This document shows positions 16,326 to 24,639 of a stretch of 64,000 nt of DNA, piece by piece. The notes below the pieces were generated by a model. That model ran no database searches. It was not told the DNA's origin and saw nothing but the letters and a program-made list of their open reading frames with translations. Made by a program: the position numbers and the translations under genes. The DNA lies in assembly GCF_001436375.1 (NCBI RefSeq), contig NZ_AZGA01000057.1:1-64000 (forward strand). Direction: 5' to 3'. Within the stretch, counting starts at the first letter, position 1. Every line of letters starts with the position of its first letter. The DNA comes from Agrilactobacillus composti DSM 18527 = JCM 14202 (lineage in GTDB: Bacteria > Bacillota > Bacilli > Lactobacillales > Lactobacillaceae).

Positions 16326-16544
16326 CTACTTTCAATAGGAAAAGTTACCCGACTTTTGCTGCTGTCATTATAATCCCAGAGAAAATATAGCGAAAGTATT
16401 TTGAATATACGTACAAAAATTGGTGCTTATTGGCACTTGAATAGTTTTTGTGATTTCCAATATTAAAACTCCTTAACGCAAAGCGCTATAATTTATAGTA
16501 ACCATCGTCCACCACTGATATTTGTTTGACGAAAGGATTTTATT

Positions 16545-17126
16545 TTGGAACAAAAATTTGTTATCAAACGAAGTACGCGCTTTTTCGTGCTATTATTCAT
16601 CATTTTGTTGCTGACGGCTAATTGGGTCATACTACAAACCTTCCCTGCTTTCTTAATGATTGTTTGCAGTCTTGCAATGGCAGTTGTCATGGCCTATTTA
16701 GATGGCCACGCTGAGCAGTATCATCATTGGCTCATAAAGACGGCGCGTATCGCCTTATTTTTGAGCTTACTTGGCGTCATGAGCTTCGTCCACGAAACCT
16801 CACTTTCAACAGGTGGTGAATCACATACAATCGTGATGTTCCCTTCGAATGCAACAAGAATCAATATAAAGGGTCAACCCTATGTGGTTACTTCTACCAA
16901 CAATACACTTGGCTTTACTCGGACGTACTTCTTTAATCTGTACAAGCGTCTGGGCCCGTTTTATGTCCGTATCAATCCGCGATCCTATATTGTTACGGCA
17001 GTCAACGTTGGGCCAGATGAAGATGCAACTTGGGTCTTTAAAAACATTGTGCTTAAAGATAGAACTGAGCTAGTAACAGCAAAAAATGAATTCAGAAATG
17101 ATAGTCAAAACCCAGTTCTGCCTTAA
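16545..17126 (+). CDS. Membrane protein of unknown function, 193 aa
   Basis: The TTG at 16545 follows a GAAAGGA site with nine-base spacing. Three hydrophobic segments lie in residues about 12-95, then a soluble C-terminal region of about 100 residues, beta-rich and probably outside the membrane (PSNATRINIKGQPYVVTSTNNT). No known motif. Base composition is AT-richer than the metabolic genes in the window. Confidence 0.55.
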   Translation: MEQKFVIKRSTRFFVLLFIILLLTANWVILQTFPAFLMIVCSLAMAVVMAYLDGHAEQYHHWLIKTARIALFLSLLGVMSFVHETSLSTGGESHTIVMFPSNATRINIKGQPYVVTSTNNTLGFTRTYFFNLYKRLGPFYVRINPRSYIVTAVNVGPDEDATWVFKNIVLKDRTELVTAKNEFRNDSQNPVLP

Positions 17127-17307
17127 CGATTACGCCCTAAAGTTAACCATCATAGTGGCTTGACTATTGTTCTTATTTTAATATCCCAAATCTATATCCT
17201 AGAAAATATTGGAAAAAAATCAAAATTGCCCTATGATTAGACTAATATTTTGATTGCTTAATTGGTTAGCAATTCCAAATGGTATCCCCCTGAGGAGGCT
17301 GGATTAT

Positions 17308-17715
17308 ATGGATTATGGCATCGGTCAATTTTCAAAACTAGTTGGGTTGTCCATCGACACCCTGCGCTATTACGAAAAAGAACACTTAATTTTGCCCCAA
17401 CGGGATGACAATAATCGCCGTGTTTACACGGATCATGATGTCAAATGGATCGCTTTTATCAAACGTTTGAAACAAACGGGCATGCCCATTAAAGATATCC
17501 AATGTTATGCGACGTTGCGCTATCAAGGGGATGCCACGATTGCTGAGCGTCTTAGCCTATTATATGAACAGCGGCAACGGTTAAAAGCCGACCAAGTTGA
17601 GCTTCAGCGTCATGTTGATTTCCTTGACGCAAAAATCACGACCTATCATCAAATGCAGCACCAGCTACTCGCCAAACCGGCAACGACCCCGGCGACGCAA
17701 TCTGATTCAAACTAA
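17308..17715 (+). CDS. MerR family regulator, AdhR/NmlR-like
   Basis: 135-aa MerR protein: HTH (YGIGQFSKLVGLSIDTLRYYEKEHLI), wing (RDDNNRRVYTDHDV), then a dimerisation helix. A single cysteine at residue 66 (IKDIQCYATLRYQGD) is a candidate sensor; aldehyde-sensing AdhR/NmlR proteins use one conserved Cys. The ATG at 17308 has GAGGAGG. The next gene is a carboxymuconolactone decarboxylase behind a MerR-type promoter, the same pairing as adhR with yraC in Bacillus subtilis, which supports an electrophile or aldehyde response. Confidence 0.75.
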   Translation: MDYGIGQFSKLVGLSIDTLRYYEKEHLILPQRDDNNRRVYTDHDVKWIAFIKRLKQTGMPIKDIQCYATLRYQGDATIAERLSLLYEQRQRLKADQVELQRHVDFLDAKITTYHQMQHQLLAKPATTPATQSDSN

Positions 17716-17751
17716 AGAAGTTGGCTAAGGTCAACTTTTTTTATTTTGGCC

Positions 17752-17782
17752 TTGACATGGAGTTCACTCCAGCAATTAAGCT
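17752..17782 (+). promoter_or_regulatory. MerR-type promoter with perfect dyad
   Basis: TTGACA (17752-17757) and TAAGCT (17777-17782) are 19 bp apart, with the palindrome TGGAGT-TC-ACTCCA (17758-17771) in the spacer. This matches AdhR/NmlR-class operators and drives the decarboxylase-like gene and, by overlap, the Sir2 gene. Confidence 0.75.
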
Positions 17783-17813
17783 GACCTTAATCAAACGAAA
17801 GAAGGTTATGTCA

Positions 17814-18200
17814 ATGACAACAAGATTAAGTAATGGCCAAGCCACTTTGGCCAAAGTAGATGGTGCTGCAGCCGCTAACGTCATGGCTTCTCTTAAAACC
17901 ATCGCCCCGGATGTGGGCAAGTATATTTTAGAATTTGCCTTCAGCGATATTTATAATCGACCGGGATTAGATTTGAAACAGCGGGAAATGATCACCATTA
18001 CCACACTGTTGACCCAAGGGGACACCGCTGATCAACTGCGGGTCCACATTAACGGGTCCTTAAACGTGGGCTTGTCCCAACAGGCTATCATCGAAACTTT
18101 TATCCATTGCATCCCCTACGTGGGTTTCCCCAAAGTATTAAACGCCATTGCCGTGGCAAAAGAGGTCTTCAACAATGCCCATCAACAACCAACCAGCTGA
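17814..18200 (+). CDS. Carboxymuconolactone decarboxylase family protein
   Basis: 128 aa, the YraC-like branch of the CMD/AhpD superfamily. Visible features are IYNRPGLDLKQREMITITTLLTQGDTADQLRVHINGSLNVGLSQQ and IIETFIHCIPYVGFPKVLNA, the conserved helices of the family. It has no CxxC pair, so it is not a classical AhpD peroxidase; one Cys in FIHCIPY may matter. Start at 17814 gives an 8-base gap from AAGAAGG. The Sir2-like gene starts 26 bp before its end. Confidence 0.8.
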   Translation: MTTRLSNGQATLAKVDGAAAANVMASLKTIAPDVGKYILEFAFSDIYNRPGLDLKQREMITITTLLTQGDTADQLRVHINGSLNVGLSQQAIIETFIHCIPYVGFPKVLNAIAVAKEVFNNAHQQPTS

Positions 18201-18912
18201 TAGCCAACTGGCCACAGTCGGCCAGCTCATTCAACACGCCACCCACGCGGTGGCCTTCACCGGCGCCGGCATATCCACAGATTCGGGTATCCCTGACTTG
18301 GCGGGCATCGCGGCCATCTTAAACGCCGATAAAACCTTTCATGGCGACGTCTTCCACCTGTTAGACCCCAGCTTTGCTACCCGTGATCCCGCCACATTTT
18401 ATCGCTTGTATCGGCAAACATTTTTTCACCCCGATGCGCGTCCCAATGCCGCCCACCACTTCCTAGCTCAACTAGCTACAACGGGCCACTTGGCGGGGGT
18501 CGTCACCATGAACATTGATTACTTACACCAACTGGCCGGCAGCCAAAATGTGGCTGAATATTGGGGTGATCTGCGCCAAAATCACTGCATCCACTGTCAG
18601 CAAGCCTACGATTGGGATACCATCGCCCAGCAACCCATCCCCCATTGTCACACTTGCGGTCAGCTCGTTCTCCCGGATTTTGTCCAGCGCAACTTGGCCA
18701 CTTATCCCGCCGCCATCCAAAAGGGCCACCAACTCTTGGCTCAAGCAGACTTAGTACTCATCATCGGCACCCAGCGCAACGTTACCAGCTTTCCCAAAAA
18801 CGTGCCGAAAATTGTAGTTAATTCAGATCAGCCCAGGATTGGTGATAAGCAGACCATCTATATTCAAACCAAAGCGGCCAGCTTTTTTGAGAAATTAGCA
18901 TTGTATTTGTGA
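18175..18912 (+). CDS. Divergent Sir2-like NAD-dependent protein lacking the catalytic histidine
   Basis: 245 aa. The NAD site is AFTGAGISTDSGIPD (about 27-41). The segment TMNIDYLHQLAGS (about 111-123) corresponds to TQNxDxLH and keeps Asn and Asp but has Met for Gln. Where active sirtuins have HG, this protein has WG (EYWGD, Trp about 130). The four zinc cysteines are present (CIHC, CHTC). Deacetylase activity is therefore doubtful; ADP-ribosylation or NAD sensing are alternatives. AGAGG precedes the ATG inside the upstream gene, so the two are translationally coupled and share the MerR promoter. Confidence 0.75.
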   Translation: MPINNQPADSQLATVGQLIQHATHAVAFTGAGISTDSGIPDLAGIAAILNADKTFHGDVFHLLDPSFATRDPATFYRLYRQTFFHPDARPNAAHHFLAQLATTGHLAGVVTMNIDYLHQLAGSQNVAEYWGDLRQNHCIHCQQAYDWDTIAQQPIPHCHTCGQLVLPDFVQRNLATYPAAIQKGHQLLAQADLVLIIGTQRNVTSFPKNVPKIVVNSDQPRIGDKQTIYIQTKAASFFEKLALYL

Positions 18913-18946
18913 AAATCAGACTAAGTCAAATATTATTTCAGATTAG

Positions 18947-18990
18947 AAAGCACATATCATTTGGAAAATAATCAATGATATGCGCTTTTT
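18947..18990 (+). terminator. Terminator of the MerR/CMD/Sir2 unit
   Basis: Stem AAAGCACATATCATT / AATGATATGCGCTTT with one mismatch and a T5 tail. Confidence 0.85.
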
Positions 18991-19087
18991 AGAATAAAGA
19001 TAAATCTGATTATTATTAACAATTACGTTGAAACCACCTTTAATCAAAGAGCTACCGTGTATCTGCTACCCTTGAAATAATCAATTA

Positions 19088-19672
19088 TCATAGGGTTCCT
19101 TTCAGAATGCTTTTTGACCCAAGCTCAAAAAAATGGACTAATTCCTTGGCTAAAAACTTTGAGGAATATTTCATGTCATGTGCCAACCACCAACGAATCA
19201 CTGACAAATAAATTGATGACACAATCTCAAGCAATAGGTCCCGAGTGACTAACGTCTCTTCAGGCATCAACTTATCAAGACGTTGTTGTAAAGCTTTTTC
19301 AATCTTCTGCGCCAAGCCTAAAGATTCAGGATCGTTCAAAATAAATTCGTATAGCTTATCATTAGTTGCAACTACTTTTAATGTACGATCTAAGTCAACC
19401 GCAAAGGTATCATAATCTAGTGCATTATTAGTGACATGTAATTGCCGGGGGATTGAATTGATAATCTGGTCAATATTCCTATCAACGATCTGATTTAATA
19501 AATCGTATTTATCAGTATAGTGCAAATAGAAGGTTGATCGGTTAATATTTGCACTTCTTGAAATATCATTGATAGTGATTTTTTTGAAACCTTCTTGCTT
19601 AATCAACTCTATGAAGGTTGATTGGATTAAATTCTTAGTCTTAACCACACGTAAATCTAAATGAGTAGACAA
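19088..19672 (-). CDS. TetR/AcrR family transcriptional regulator
   Basis: 194 aa. The N-terminal HTH is typical: NLIQSTFIELIKQEGFKKITINDISRSANINRSTFYLHYTDKYDLL. The C-terminal helices (about 75-194) are a TetR_C domain of the DhaS-like kind found in Firmicutes. The TTG at 19672 lies eight bases after GGAGG; the GTG three codons upstream overlaps that site and is rejected. It is divergent from an alpha/beta hydrolase. TTGT-TTAT-ACAA at 19728-19739, in the shared spacer, is a possible operator. Confidence 0.8.
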   Translation of the reverse strand: MSTHLDLRVVKTKNLIQSTFIELIKQEGFKKITINDISRSANINRSTFYLHYTDKYDLLNQIVDRNIDQIINSIPRQLHVTNNALDYDTFAVDLDRTLKVVATNDKLYEFILNDPESLGLAQKIEKALQQRLDKLMPEETLVTRDLLLEIVSSIYLSVIRWWLAHDMKYSSKFLAKELVHFFELGSKSILKGTL

Positions 19673-19820
19673 TTGCTGCACCTCCGTTTATTTATCCCAC
19701 AATAACACCACATTTTTATGTAAAGTGTTGTTTATACAATAAATCCCTGTTTGTTACTCATTGTAGAGCAGCCCTAATAGCTTGTATAGTAGCTTTGAAA
19801 CAAGGAAAGAGTGTTTATAA

Positions 19821-21020
19821 ATGACAAAAAAATGGACAGTTGATGATTTCCCTATAGGCATATACCAACTGAATGATGATCAAAGTGTAAATTTTCAAAT
19901 GAATCGTTTTTTCAATTGGACCAACGACAAGACCATGTTACATCAAATGAAGGGTATTGAAACCCCGCAACAAACATATCCTCAGATCATTTCAGCTTTT
20001 AAACGCCTTGGACAAAATGCTTTAGAAGAAGGTAACCAACTAAGAGCAGCTATGTATTTGCGAGCAGCTGAATTTTACCTCCCGGAAAACAATCCAAGTA
20101 AAAAGAAACTACGTGACCAATTTATTGAGCTTAATAATAATTTTTACGGTATTGATAATGCCAAACATTTTTTGATTCCTTATAGTGACGGTAATATTTC
20201 TGCCTATAAAGTCATGAGCCAAAATCCACAGGGAACAATCGTTTTTGTAAATGGGTTTGATGGCTACATCGAAGAATTATCACGAATGATGTTAATATTT
20301 AGAGACGCTGGTTATAACGTCATTTATTTTGACGGCCCTGGCCAAGGCTACATGCTTGAGAATTATCACATGCCAATGACACACCAATGGGAAAAGCCTA
20401 TGAAAACCGTTTTGGACTACTTTGATATCCATAGTGCAATAGCCATCGGCATGTCCTTAGGTGGTAATTTAGTTCTCCGTGCTGCTGCTTACGAAAAACG
20501 TATCAAACAAGTTGTTTGCTTTGATGTTTTGCCAGACCTTTTTACCTGTATCACGCATCAATTGCCAGAACAAATTCAACAAAAAATTCAAAAGAACAAG
20601 ATTATAGCCGTGAATAAAGCCGACATCAATGCAACTCTAACGGCACTTATGCGAAAGAGTTTGATGCTCCAATGGGTCATTCATCAAGGTATGACTGTTC
20701 TGGGGGCAGATACGCCGTATGACTTTATCCGAAAAGCAATGCAATATAATACAACCAAGATATCACCCTTGGTTACACAAGATGTACTCCTACTTGCTGG
20801 ACAAAATGATCATTACGTTCCAGTTGACCAGTTGCCACTTCAAATTAGTACACTGATTAACGCTCAATCATTGACCGCTCGAATATTCACTGCTGAAGAA
20901 TACAGCAGCAGTCATTGTCAGTTAGGAAATATCGGCTTAGCCTTAACAGTAATCTTAAATTGGCTTAAGCAAACTATGATTAAACAAAAGAAACTGAAAA
21001 CTTTCTCTCCAGAGATTTAA
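19821..21020 (+). CDS. Alpha/beta hydrolase
   Basis: 399 aa, a FrsA/2,6-dihydropseudooxynicotine-hydrolase-like member. An N-terminal helical part (about 1-120; AAMYLRAAEFYLP) precedes the hydrolase fold: FVNGFDGYIEE (oxyanion region), YFDGPGQG, the nucleophile elbow GMSLGG, Asp in LLLAGQNDHYVP and His in SSSHCQLG. The substrate is probably an ester or C-C bond compound recognised by the divergent TetR regulator. It and the TetR gene are AT-richer than the surroundings, suggesting transfer. Confidence 0.8.
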   Translation: MTKKWTVDDFPIGIYQLNDDQSVNFQMNRFFNWTNDKTMLHQMKGIETPQQTYPQIISAFKRLGQNALEEGNQLRAAMYLRAAEFYLPENNPSKKKLRDQFIELNNNFYGIDNAKHFLIPYSDGNISAYKVMSQNPQGTIVFVNGFDGYIEELSRMMLIFRDAGYNVIYFDGPGQGYMLENYHMPMTHQWEKPMKTVLDYFDIHSAIAIGMSLGGNLVLRAAAYEKRIKQVVCFDVLPDLFTCITHQLPEQIQQKIQKNKIIAVNKADINATLTALMRKSLMLQWVIHQGMTVLGADTPYDFIRKAMQYNTTKISPLVTQDVLLLAGQNDHYVPVDQLPLQISTLINAQSLTARIFTAEEYSSSHCQLGNIGLALTVILNWLKQTMIKQKKLKTFSPEI

Positions 21021-21043
21021 CATACCCTATCAGGAAAAAAATA

Positions 21044-21088
21044 CCTCTCAAAATGCCATTCTTACAACGGCTTCTTGAGAGGCTTTTT
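21044..21088 (+). terminator. Terminator after the hydrolase
   Basis: Stem CCTCTCAA / TTGAGAGG with inner GCC / GGC pairs and a T5 tail; A-rich 5' flank allows some action on the other strand. Confidence 0.8.
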
Positions 21089-21184
21089 GTTTGATCTACT
21101 TTTCTAATACACGTATGTTTCGTCAACCAAATATCTTTCTAAACTCGCTAACATTTAGATGCACTTTAACTCTCGCTTCAATAA

Positions 21185-21374
21185 TCAATCGTCTTTTTTA
21201 ATATTCGCCCGCCCAGTAACGGCTTCGGTAATGGCCGCCACAAATAAAACAGCCGCTGCCAGTGCCCCTAGGATAACCAGGATAAGCGACGGGTTATCTC
21301 TTAAGAAGTAGTACCACACGATTGACAATGCTAACAAATACCGGTGGTTAAATTGCCCAAAAAATCTGTGACAT
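21185..21374 (-). pseudogene. Decayed copy of the 63-aa membrane protein gene at 22207
   Basis: The last part (residues RDNPSLILVILGALAAAVLF and on to GRANIKKDD) is almost identical to the intact gene 1 kb away, and the DNA similarity extends into the upstream region (CTTGGTAAAACC). The start ATGTCACA survives, but one base is missing right after it compared with the intact copy, giving a stop within nine codons, and further single-base gaps follow. The ribosome site has also decayed. A longer frame reading into it is an accident. Confidence 0.75.
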
Positions 21375-21470
21375 TTGTATTCTCTTTTATCTTGGTAAAA
21401 CCATAGAAAATGGCTGTTTTCAGGCCACGTAAAAAGCACCGCAGTCATTCAACGACGATGCTTCTGGGTA

Positions 21471-21830
21471 CTAATCATTGGTCCAAGACCAATATTCTTT
21501 GATAAATTGTAGCAGTCCTTGCAGGTCATCAATCGTCAATTGACCGAATGGCTTTGGCCGCAATGCTAAAAATTCACGCCGGTTCAAAGCCCGGACGTCG
21601 CGGATGTCGATCCACGAAGGTTCTGTTAGACCGGCGGCTTGCCATTGTTAAATCGTGTAGTATTGACGTTTGATCCGGTCAGATTTATTTGTGTACTTGG
21701 TCGTGATCGGTATGACCCGCAGCTGTTGTTGCTCGCCAACAAAGACGACTACTGGGCGTCTTTTACCACCGGGGTCGGGCACGTAAGCGCCGTATAAACC
21801 AAAGCAATCGCCATTACCAATTTTCATCAT
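21471..21830 (-). pseudogene. PemK/MazF-like toxin gene broken by an internal TAA
   Basis: Starts at ATGATGAAA (21828-21830) inside the antitoxin gene. The first 60 residues contain the toxin-like GLYGAYVPDPGGKRRPVVVF and RVIPITT. A TAA at 21648-21650 then interrupts, but the same frame continues for 58 residues (QWQAAGLTEPSWIDIRDVR to KEYWSWTND, TAG at 21471), which reads as the rest of a PemK-like toxin of about 119 aa. CAA to TAA would explain it in one step. The toxin is probably inactive, unless the stop is read through. Confidence 0.75.
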
Positions 21831-22098
21831 TTGCCAGCCATTTCTGAATCTCTTCTTTATTCTTGAATGGCTTTGCCGGTAAGCCCATGACCGTTTGGGC
21901 CAACTCATTGCCCACTGTTTCTCGCGGTGTGAGCGCTAGTTTGAAGGGAATGCCTTGTTCAGCGACGATCCGCTTATATAGTGCTGTCACCACCGTCGAG
22001 GGACTGAGACCCAGCTGATCGAGAATGGCATTGCCTTCCTCATACAAAGATTCGTTCAGATTGACATTCAACCGCTTTTTTGTATCTTTTATTGCCAT
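21814..22098 (-). CDS. RelB/DinJ family antitoxin
   Basis: 94 aa. Ribbon-helix-helix N-terminus (KKRLNVNLNESLYEEGNAILDQLGLSPSTVVTALYKRIVAEQGIPFKL) typical of DinJ/RelB, then a toxin-binding C-terminal tail ending WLANDENW. The ATG at 22098 follows GGAGGTG. Its 3' end overlaps the toxin start by 17 bp, the usual antitoxin-first order. The frame is intact while the toxin has a stop codon, as expected after loss of toxicity. Confidence 0.85.
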   Translation of the reverse strand: MAIKDTKKRLNVNLNESLYEEGNAILDQLGLSPSTVVTALYKRIVAEQGIPFKLALTPRETVGNELAQTVMGLPAKPFKNKEEIQKWLANDENW

Positions 22099-22206
22099 TC
22101 TATACACCTCCGCAATACAAAAATACACCCATTCAGCACGATTCACACAAAAATAGGCTTATTTTGGTATTAATTACACCTAAATGGTGCATATATGAAA
22201 AATTCG

Positions 22207-22398
22207 TCAGTCATCTTTTTTAATATTCGCCCGCCCAGTGACAACTTCGGCAATGGCCGCCGCAAATAAAACGGCCGCTGCCAGTGCCCCTAGGATAACC
22301 AGGATAAGCGACGGGTTATCTCTTGAGAAGTAGTACCACGCGATGACAATTGCTAACAAAATACCGGTGGTTAAATTACCCAAAAAACTTTGTGACAT
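22207..22398 (-). CDS. Small membrane protein, 63 aa (intact copy)
   Basis: Two membrane helices (TTGILLAIVIAWYYF and SLILVILGALAAAVLFAAAIAEVV) joined by SRDNP, with a charged C-terminal GRANIKKDD. AGGAGG precedes the ATG. A decayed copy lies at 21185-21374 in the same direction, so a toxin-antitoxin pair is bracketed by two direct copies about 200 bp long. Function unknown. Confidence 0.6.
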   Translation of the reverse strand: MSQSFLGNLTTGILLAIVIAWYYFSRDNPSLILVILGALAAAVLFAAAIAEVVTGRANIKKDD

Positions 22399-22491
22399 AA
22401 TGCGCCTCCTTTTTTGTCTTGGTAAAACCTATGTACAGCCAAAATTTGAATCCCCATCATTCGTTACCTAAATCATAACACAATCAAAGAC

Positions 22492-22527
22492 AGCGATTGC
22501 AAAGTCTTTAACACCTTCGCAATCGCT
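22492..22527 (-). terminator. Terminator after the racemase gene
   Basis: Perfect 9-bp stem AGCGATTGC / GCAATCGCT just downstream of the minus-strand racemase; only a short T-containing tail. Confidence 0.65.
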
Positions 22528-22538
22528 ATTCCAGTTAT

Positions 22539-23234
22539 TTATTGAAAAATGCGGTCCACAATGGCCTGGATATGAATTTGGGCAATATCAAAGGCCGGTA
22601 CCGGTAAATCATTGGGCTGAATGATCAGCGGTAGTTCCGTACAGCCTAGGACCAAACCTTGAATTTGCTGGGTCTGAATCAGGTTATTGGCAACCTTTAA
22701 CAGTTGCTGTTTGGTGGCTGGTTTGACGATGCCATTTTCCAGTTCCTTTTCGATCTTCTCATGGATGTAGGCCTGGTCAGCCTGGTTGGGTAAACACATG
22801 GTAATGCCCTGGGTCTCAAAGGGTTTAGTGGCAAAGTCATGGCTCATGGTGAATTTAGTCCCAAACAGGCCTAACTTGGTAAACTTTTGGGCCTGGGCCG
22901 CCGTCACCGAAGTCTGCACCATGCTTAACAGGGGCACGGCCGCTTCTGCTTGCAGTTGATCAAAAACAATATGCGGAGTCATGCCACACATGGCCACAAA
23001 GTCCACCCCGGCTTGGGCTAATTGGGCGATACCTTTTCCCAGGTAAGCCGCAGCCCCGGCATTATCTTGTCGATTTAACAGCCCAAATAAATGATACATA
23101 TTGACGCTATTGATGGTCAACTCGGGCAGAACATCTTGCCGACCTAACCGTTTTTGAAAGCCCTTAATGATGTCTTGATAATAAATCATGGTGGCTTCTG
23201 GTCCTAGGCCACCGAGAATGCCCACTTTTTGCAC
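22539..23234 (-). CDS. Aspartate/glutamate racemase family protein
   Basis: 231 aa. N-terminal VGILGGLGPEAT is the phosphate-free substrate loop of the Asp/Glu racemase family, and the two catalytic cysteines sit in AMCGMTPH (about residue 83) and LGCTELPL (about 197). It probably interconverts L- and D-aspartate or a related acid for cell-wall use. The GTG at 23234 has GGGAGA upstream. Surrounded by terminators, so monocistronic. Confidence 0.8.
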   Translation of the reverse strand: MQKVGILGGLGPEATMIYYQDIIKGFQKRLGRQDVLPELTINSVNMYHLFGLLNRQDNAGAAAYLGKGIAQLAQAGVDFVAMCGMTPHIVFDQLQAEAAVPLLSMVQTSVTAAQAQKFTKLGLFGTKFTMSHDFATKPFETQGITMCLPNQADQAYIHEKIEKELENGIVKPATKQQLLKVANNLIQTQQIQGLVLGCTELPLIIQPNDLPVPAFDIAQIHIQAIVDRIFQ

Positions 23235-23301
23235 ATGCTCGTCTCCCTTGTGATTTAAGGTTAATCATAAGTTAATAATGTACTGGCTTCAATAGCCATG
23301 T

Positions 23302-23348
23302 AAAAAAACGTTAGCCCAACAGCGTTCAACAGTTGCTGGACCAGCGTT
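23302..23348 (-). terminator. Terminator after the aldo/keto reductase gene
   Basis: Imperfect stem around AACGTTAGCCCAAC / GTTGCTGGACCAGCGTT with a seven-T run on the minus strand. Confidence 0.7.
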
Positions 23349-23363
23349 TTTGCTAGTCTGAAA

Positions 23364-24212
23364 TTAATAAATAGCTAAAGGTTCTTTCTCAGTTGGTGCG
23401 GGAAAAATACCGTCAATGGTTTTTAATTCTGCCGGGCTTAATTGGATATCAGCGGCGGCTATATTTTCTTGAGCATGTTCTGGGACGCTGGTCTTGGGAA
23501 TCGCGATAATATTAGCCCTTTGGATCACCCAGGCTAATAAAACCTGCATCACATTGGCCTGATGGTCCTGAGCCATGGCTAACAAGGTTAGATTCTTCAG
23601 TTGGGCACTGCGTTTTAACCCGCCGTGGTCTACCGGGGAATAAGCCATCATGGGAATCTGCTGTTTGGCCAGCCAAGGGATTAAATCATATTCGGGCCCC
23701 CGCTGGTTCACGTTATACAAAACCTGATCCGTGGCAATTTCTTGTACATTGGCCAATTGGGCGAGTTCTTGCATATCATCGGTATCAAAATTGGAAACGC
23801 CCCACCGCAAAATTTTGCCACTTTTTTGGAGGCGTTGCAGTTCACTGACGGTTTCTGCCAAGGGCGTGCTGCCCCGCCAGTGATATAAGTAAAGGTCCAC
23901 ATAATCGGTTTGCAAGCGCCGCAAACTTTGGTCTAAACTATGGGCCATGTCTTTTTTGTTGGCATTTTGGGGTAAGACCTTGTCCACAATAACCAGGTCC
24001 TGCCGTTTGAAAGGTGCGATGGCTTCACCAACTAACGTCTCGGCTTGACCACTGCCATACATCTCAGCGGTATCGATCAAACGGGCGCCAGCGTGGACGG
24101 CCGTTTGAATGGCCTTAACTTCTTGTTGATGAATGGCACTGTCTTCGCCCATATACCAAGTGCCCACACCCACGGCTGGAACGGTCCGGTCAGCGATTTT
24201 CAATGTTTTCAA
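23364..24212 (-). CDS. Aldo/keto reductase
   Basis: 282 aa, NADPH-dependent AKR. All four catalytic residues can be placed: Asp and Tyr in LIDTAEMYGSG, Lys in DLVIVDKVLPQ, and His in YVDLYLYHWRG. The C-terminal IPKTSVPEH is the cofactor-binding region. The TTG at 24212 lies eight bases after AAAGGGGA; the longer frame to 24353 has no site. Substrate unknown. Confidence 0.85.
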   Translation of the reverse strand: MKTLKIADRTVPAVGVGTWYMGEDSAIHQQEVKAIQTAVHAGARLIDTAEMYGSGQAETLVGEAIAPFKRQDLVIVDKVLPQNANKKDMAHSLDQSLRRLQTDYVDLYLYHWRGSTPLAETVSELQRLQKSGKILRWGVSNFDTDDMQELAQLANVQEIATDQVLYNVNQRGPEYDLIPWLAKQQIPMMAYSPVDHGGLKRSAQLKNLTLLAMAQDHQANVMQVLLAWVIQRANIIAIPKTSVPEHAQENIAAADIQLSPAELKTIDGIFPAPTEKEPLAIY

Positions 24213-24450
24213 AAAACAAATCCCCTTTCCAAAAAACCAGTTGTAACGACTACAGTTACATTCTACAACTTTAAGTCGCTTTAAAACCAGTCCTATTTTG
24301 CCGAAAAAAGTTGGGCAAAGTGCCAAATCAGCTGTCTGCTGGTCTGTTAACACCGCTTTTGGTCAACCATTCCCAACTTTCTCATGAGGCACCGAATCAA
24401 ATTGACGCCGCTGGCGGTTATATGGTACAACCATATTGTTAAACAAAACA

Positions 24451-24533
24451 CTAGGGATGTTGCCGTGAGCAACTGAGATGGGCCTGTTGGGCTCGGCCCC
24501 TTGGAACCTGTAAGTTAGTGCTTGCGTAGGGAA
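24451..24533 (+). promoter_or_regulatory. TPP riboswitch (THI element)
   Basis: Contains the THI-box landmarks in order: CTGAGA (24473-24478), CCTTGGAACCTG near 24500-24510, and GCGTAGGGAA near 24523-24533, with pairing flanks (AGGGATGTTGC at the 5' side). It lies upstream of thiM-thiE. Thiamin pyrophosphate binding should shut the operon down. Confidence 0.9.
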
Positions 24534-24577
24534 TGTGTGCTTAGATGATCACCAAACATCTCTCTAGTAAATTCAAA

Positions 24578-24611
24578 GCGCTGACAAGCTGATTCCTTGT
24601 GAGCGTTTTTT
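24578..24611 (+). terminator. Riboswitch expression-platform terminator
   Basis: Stem GCGCTGACAAG / CTTGTGAGCGT with a T6 tail, between the TPP aptamer and the thiM ribosome site: the ligand-dependent terminator. Confidence 0.8.
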
Positions 24612-24639
24612 AATTACTTTTACTAGGGGGAATTTTACA

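Noticed and set aside
21185-21448. 87-aa protein as a functional gene
   Set aside because: Its N-terminal half is out-of-frame sequence; comparison with the copy at 22207 shows frameshifts, so it is annotated as a pseudogene.
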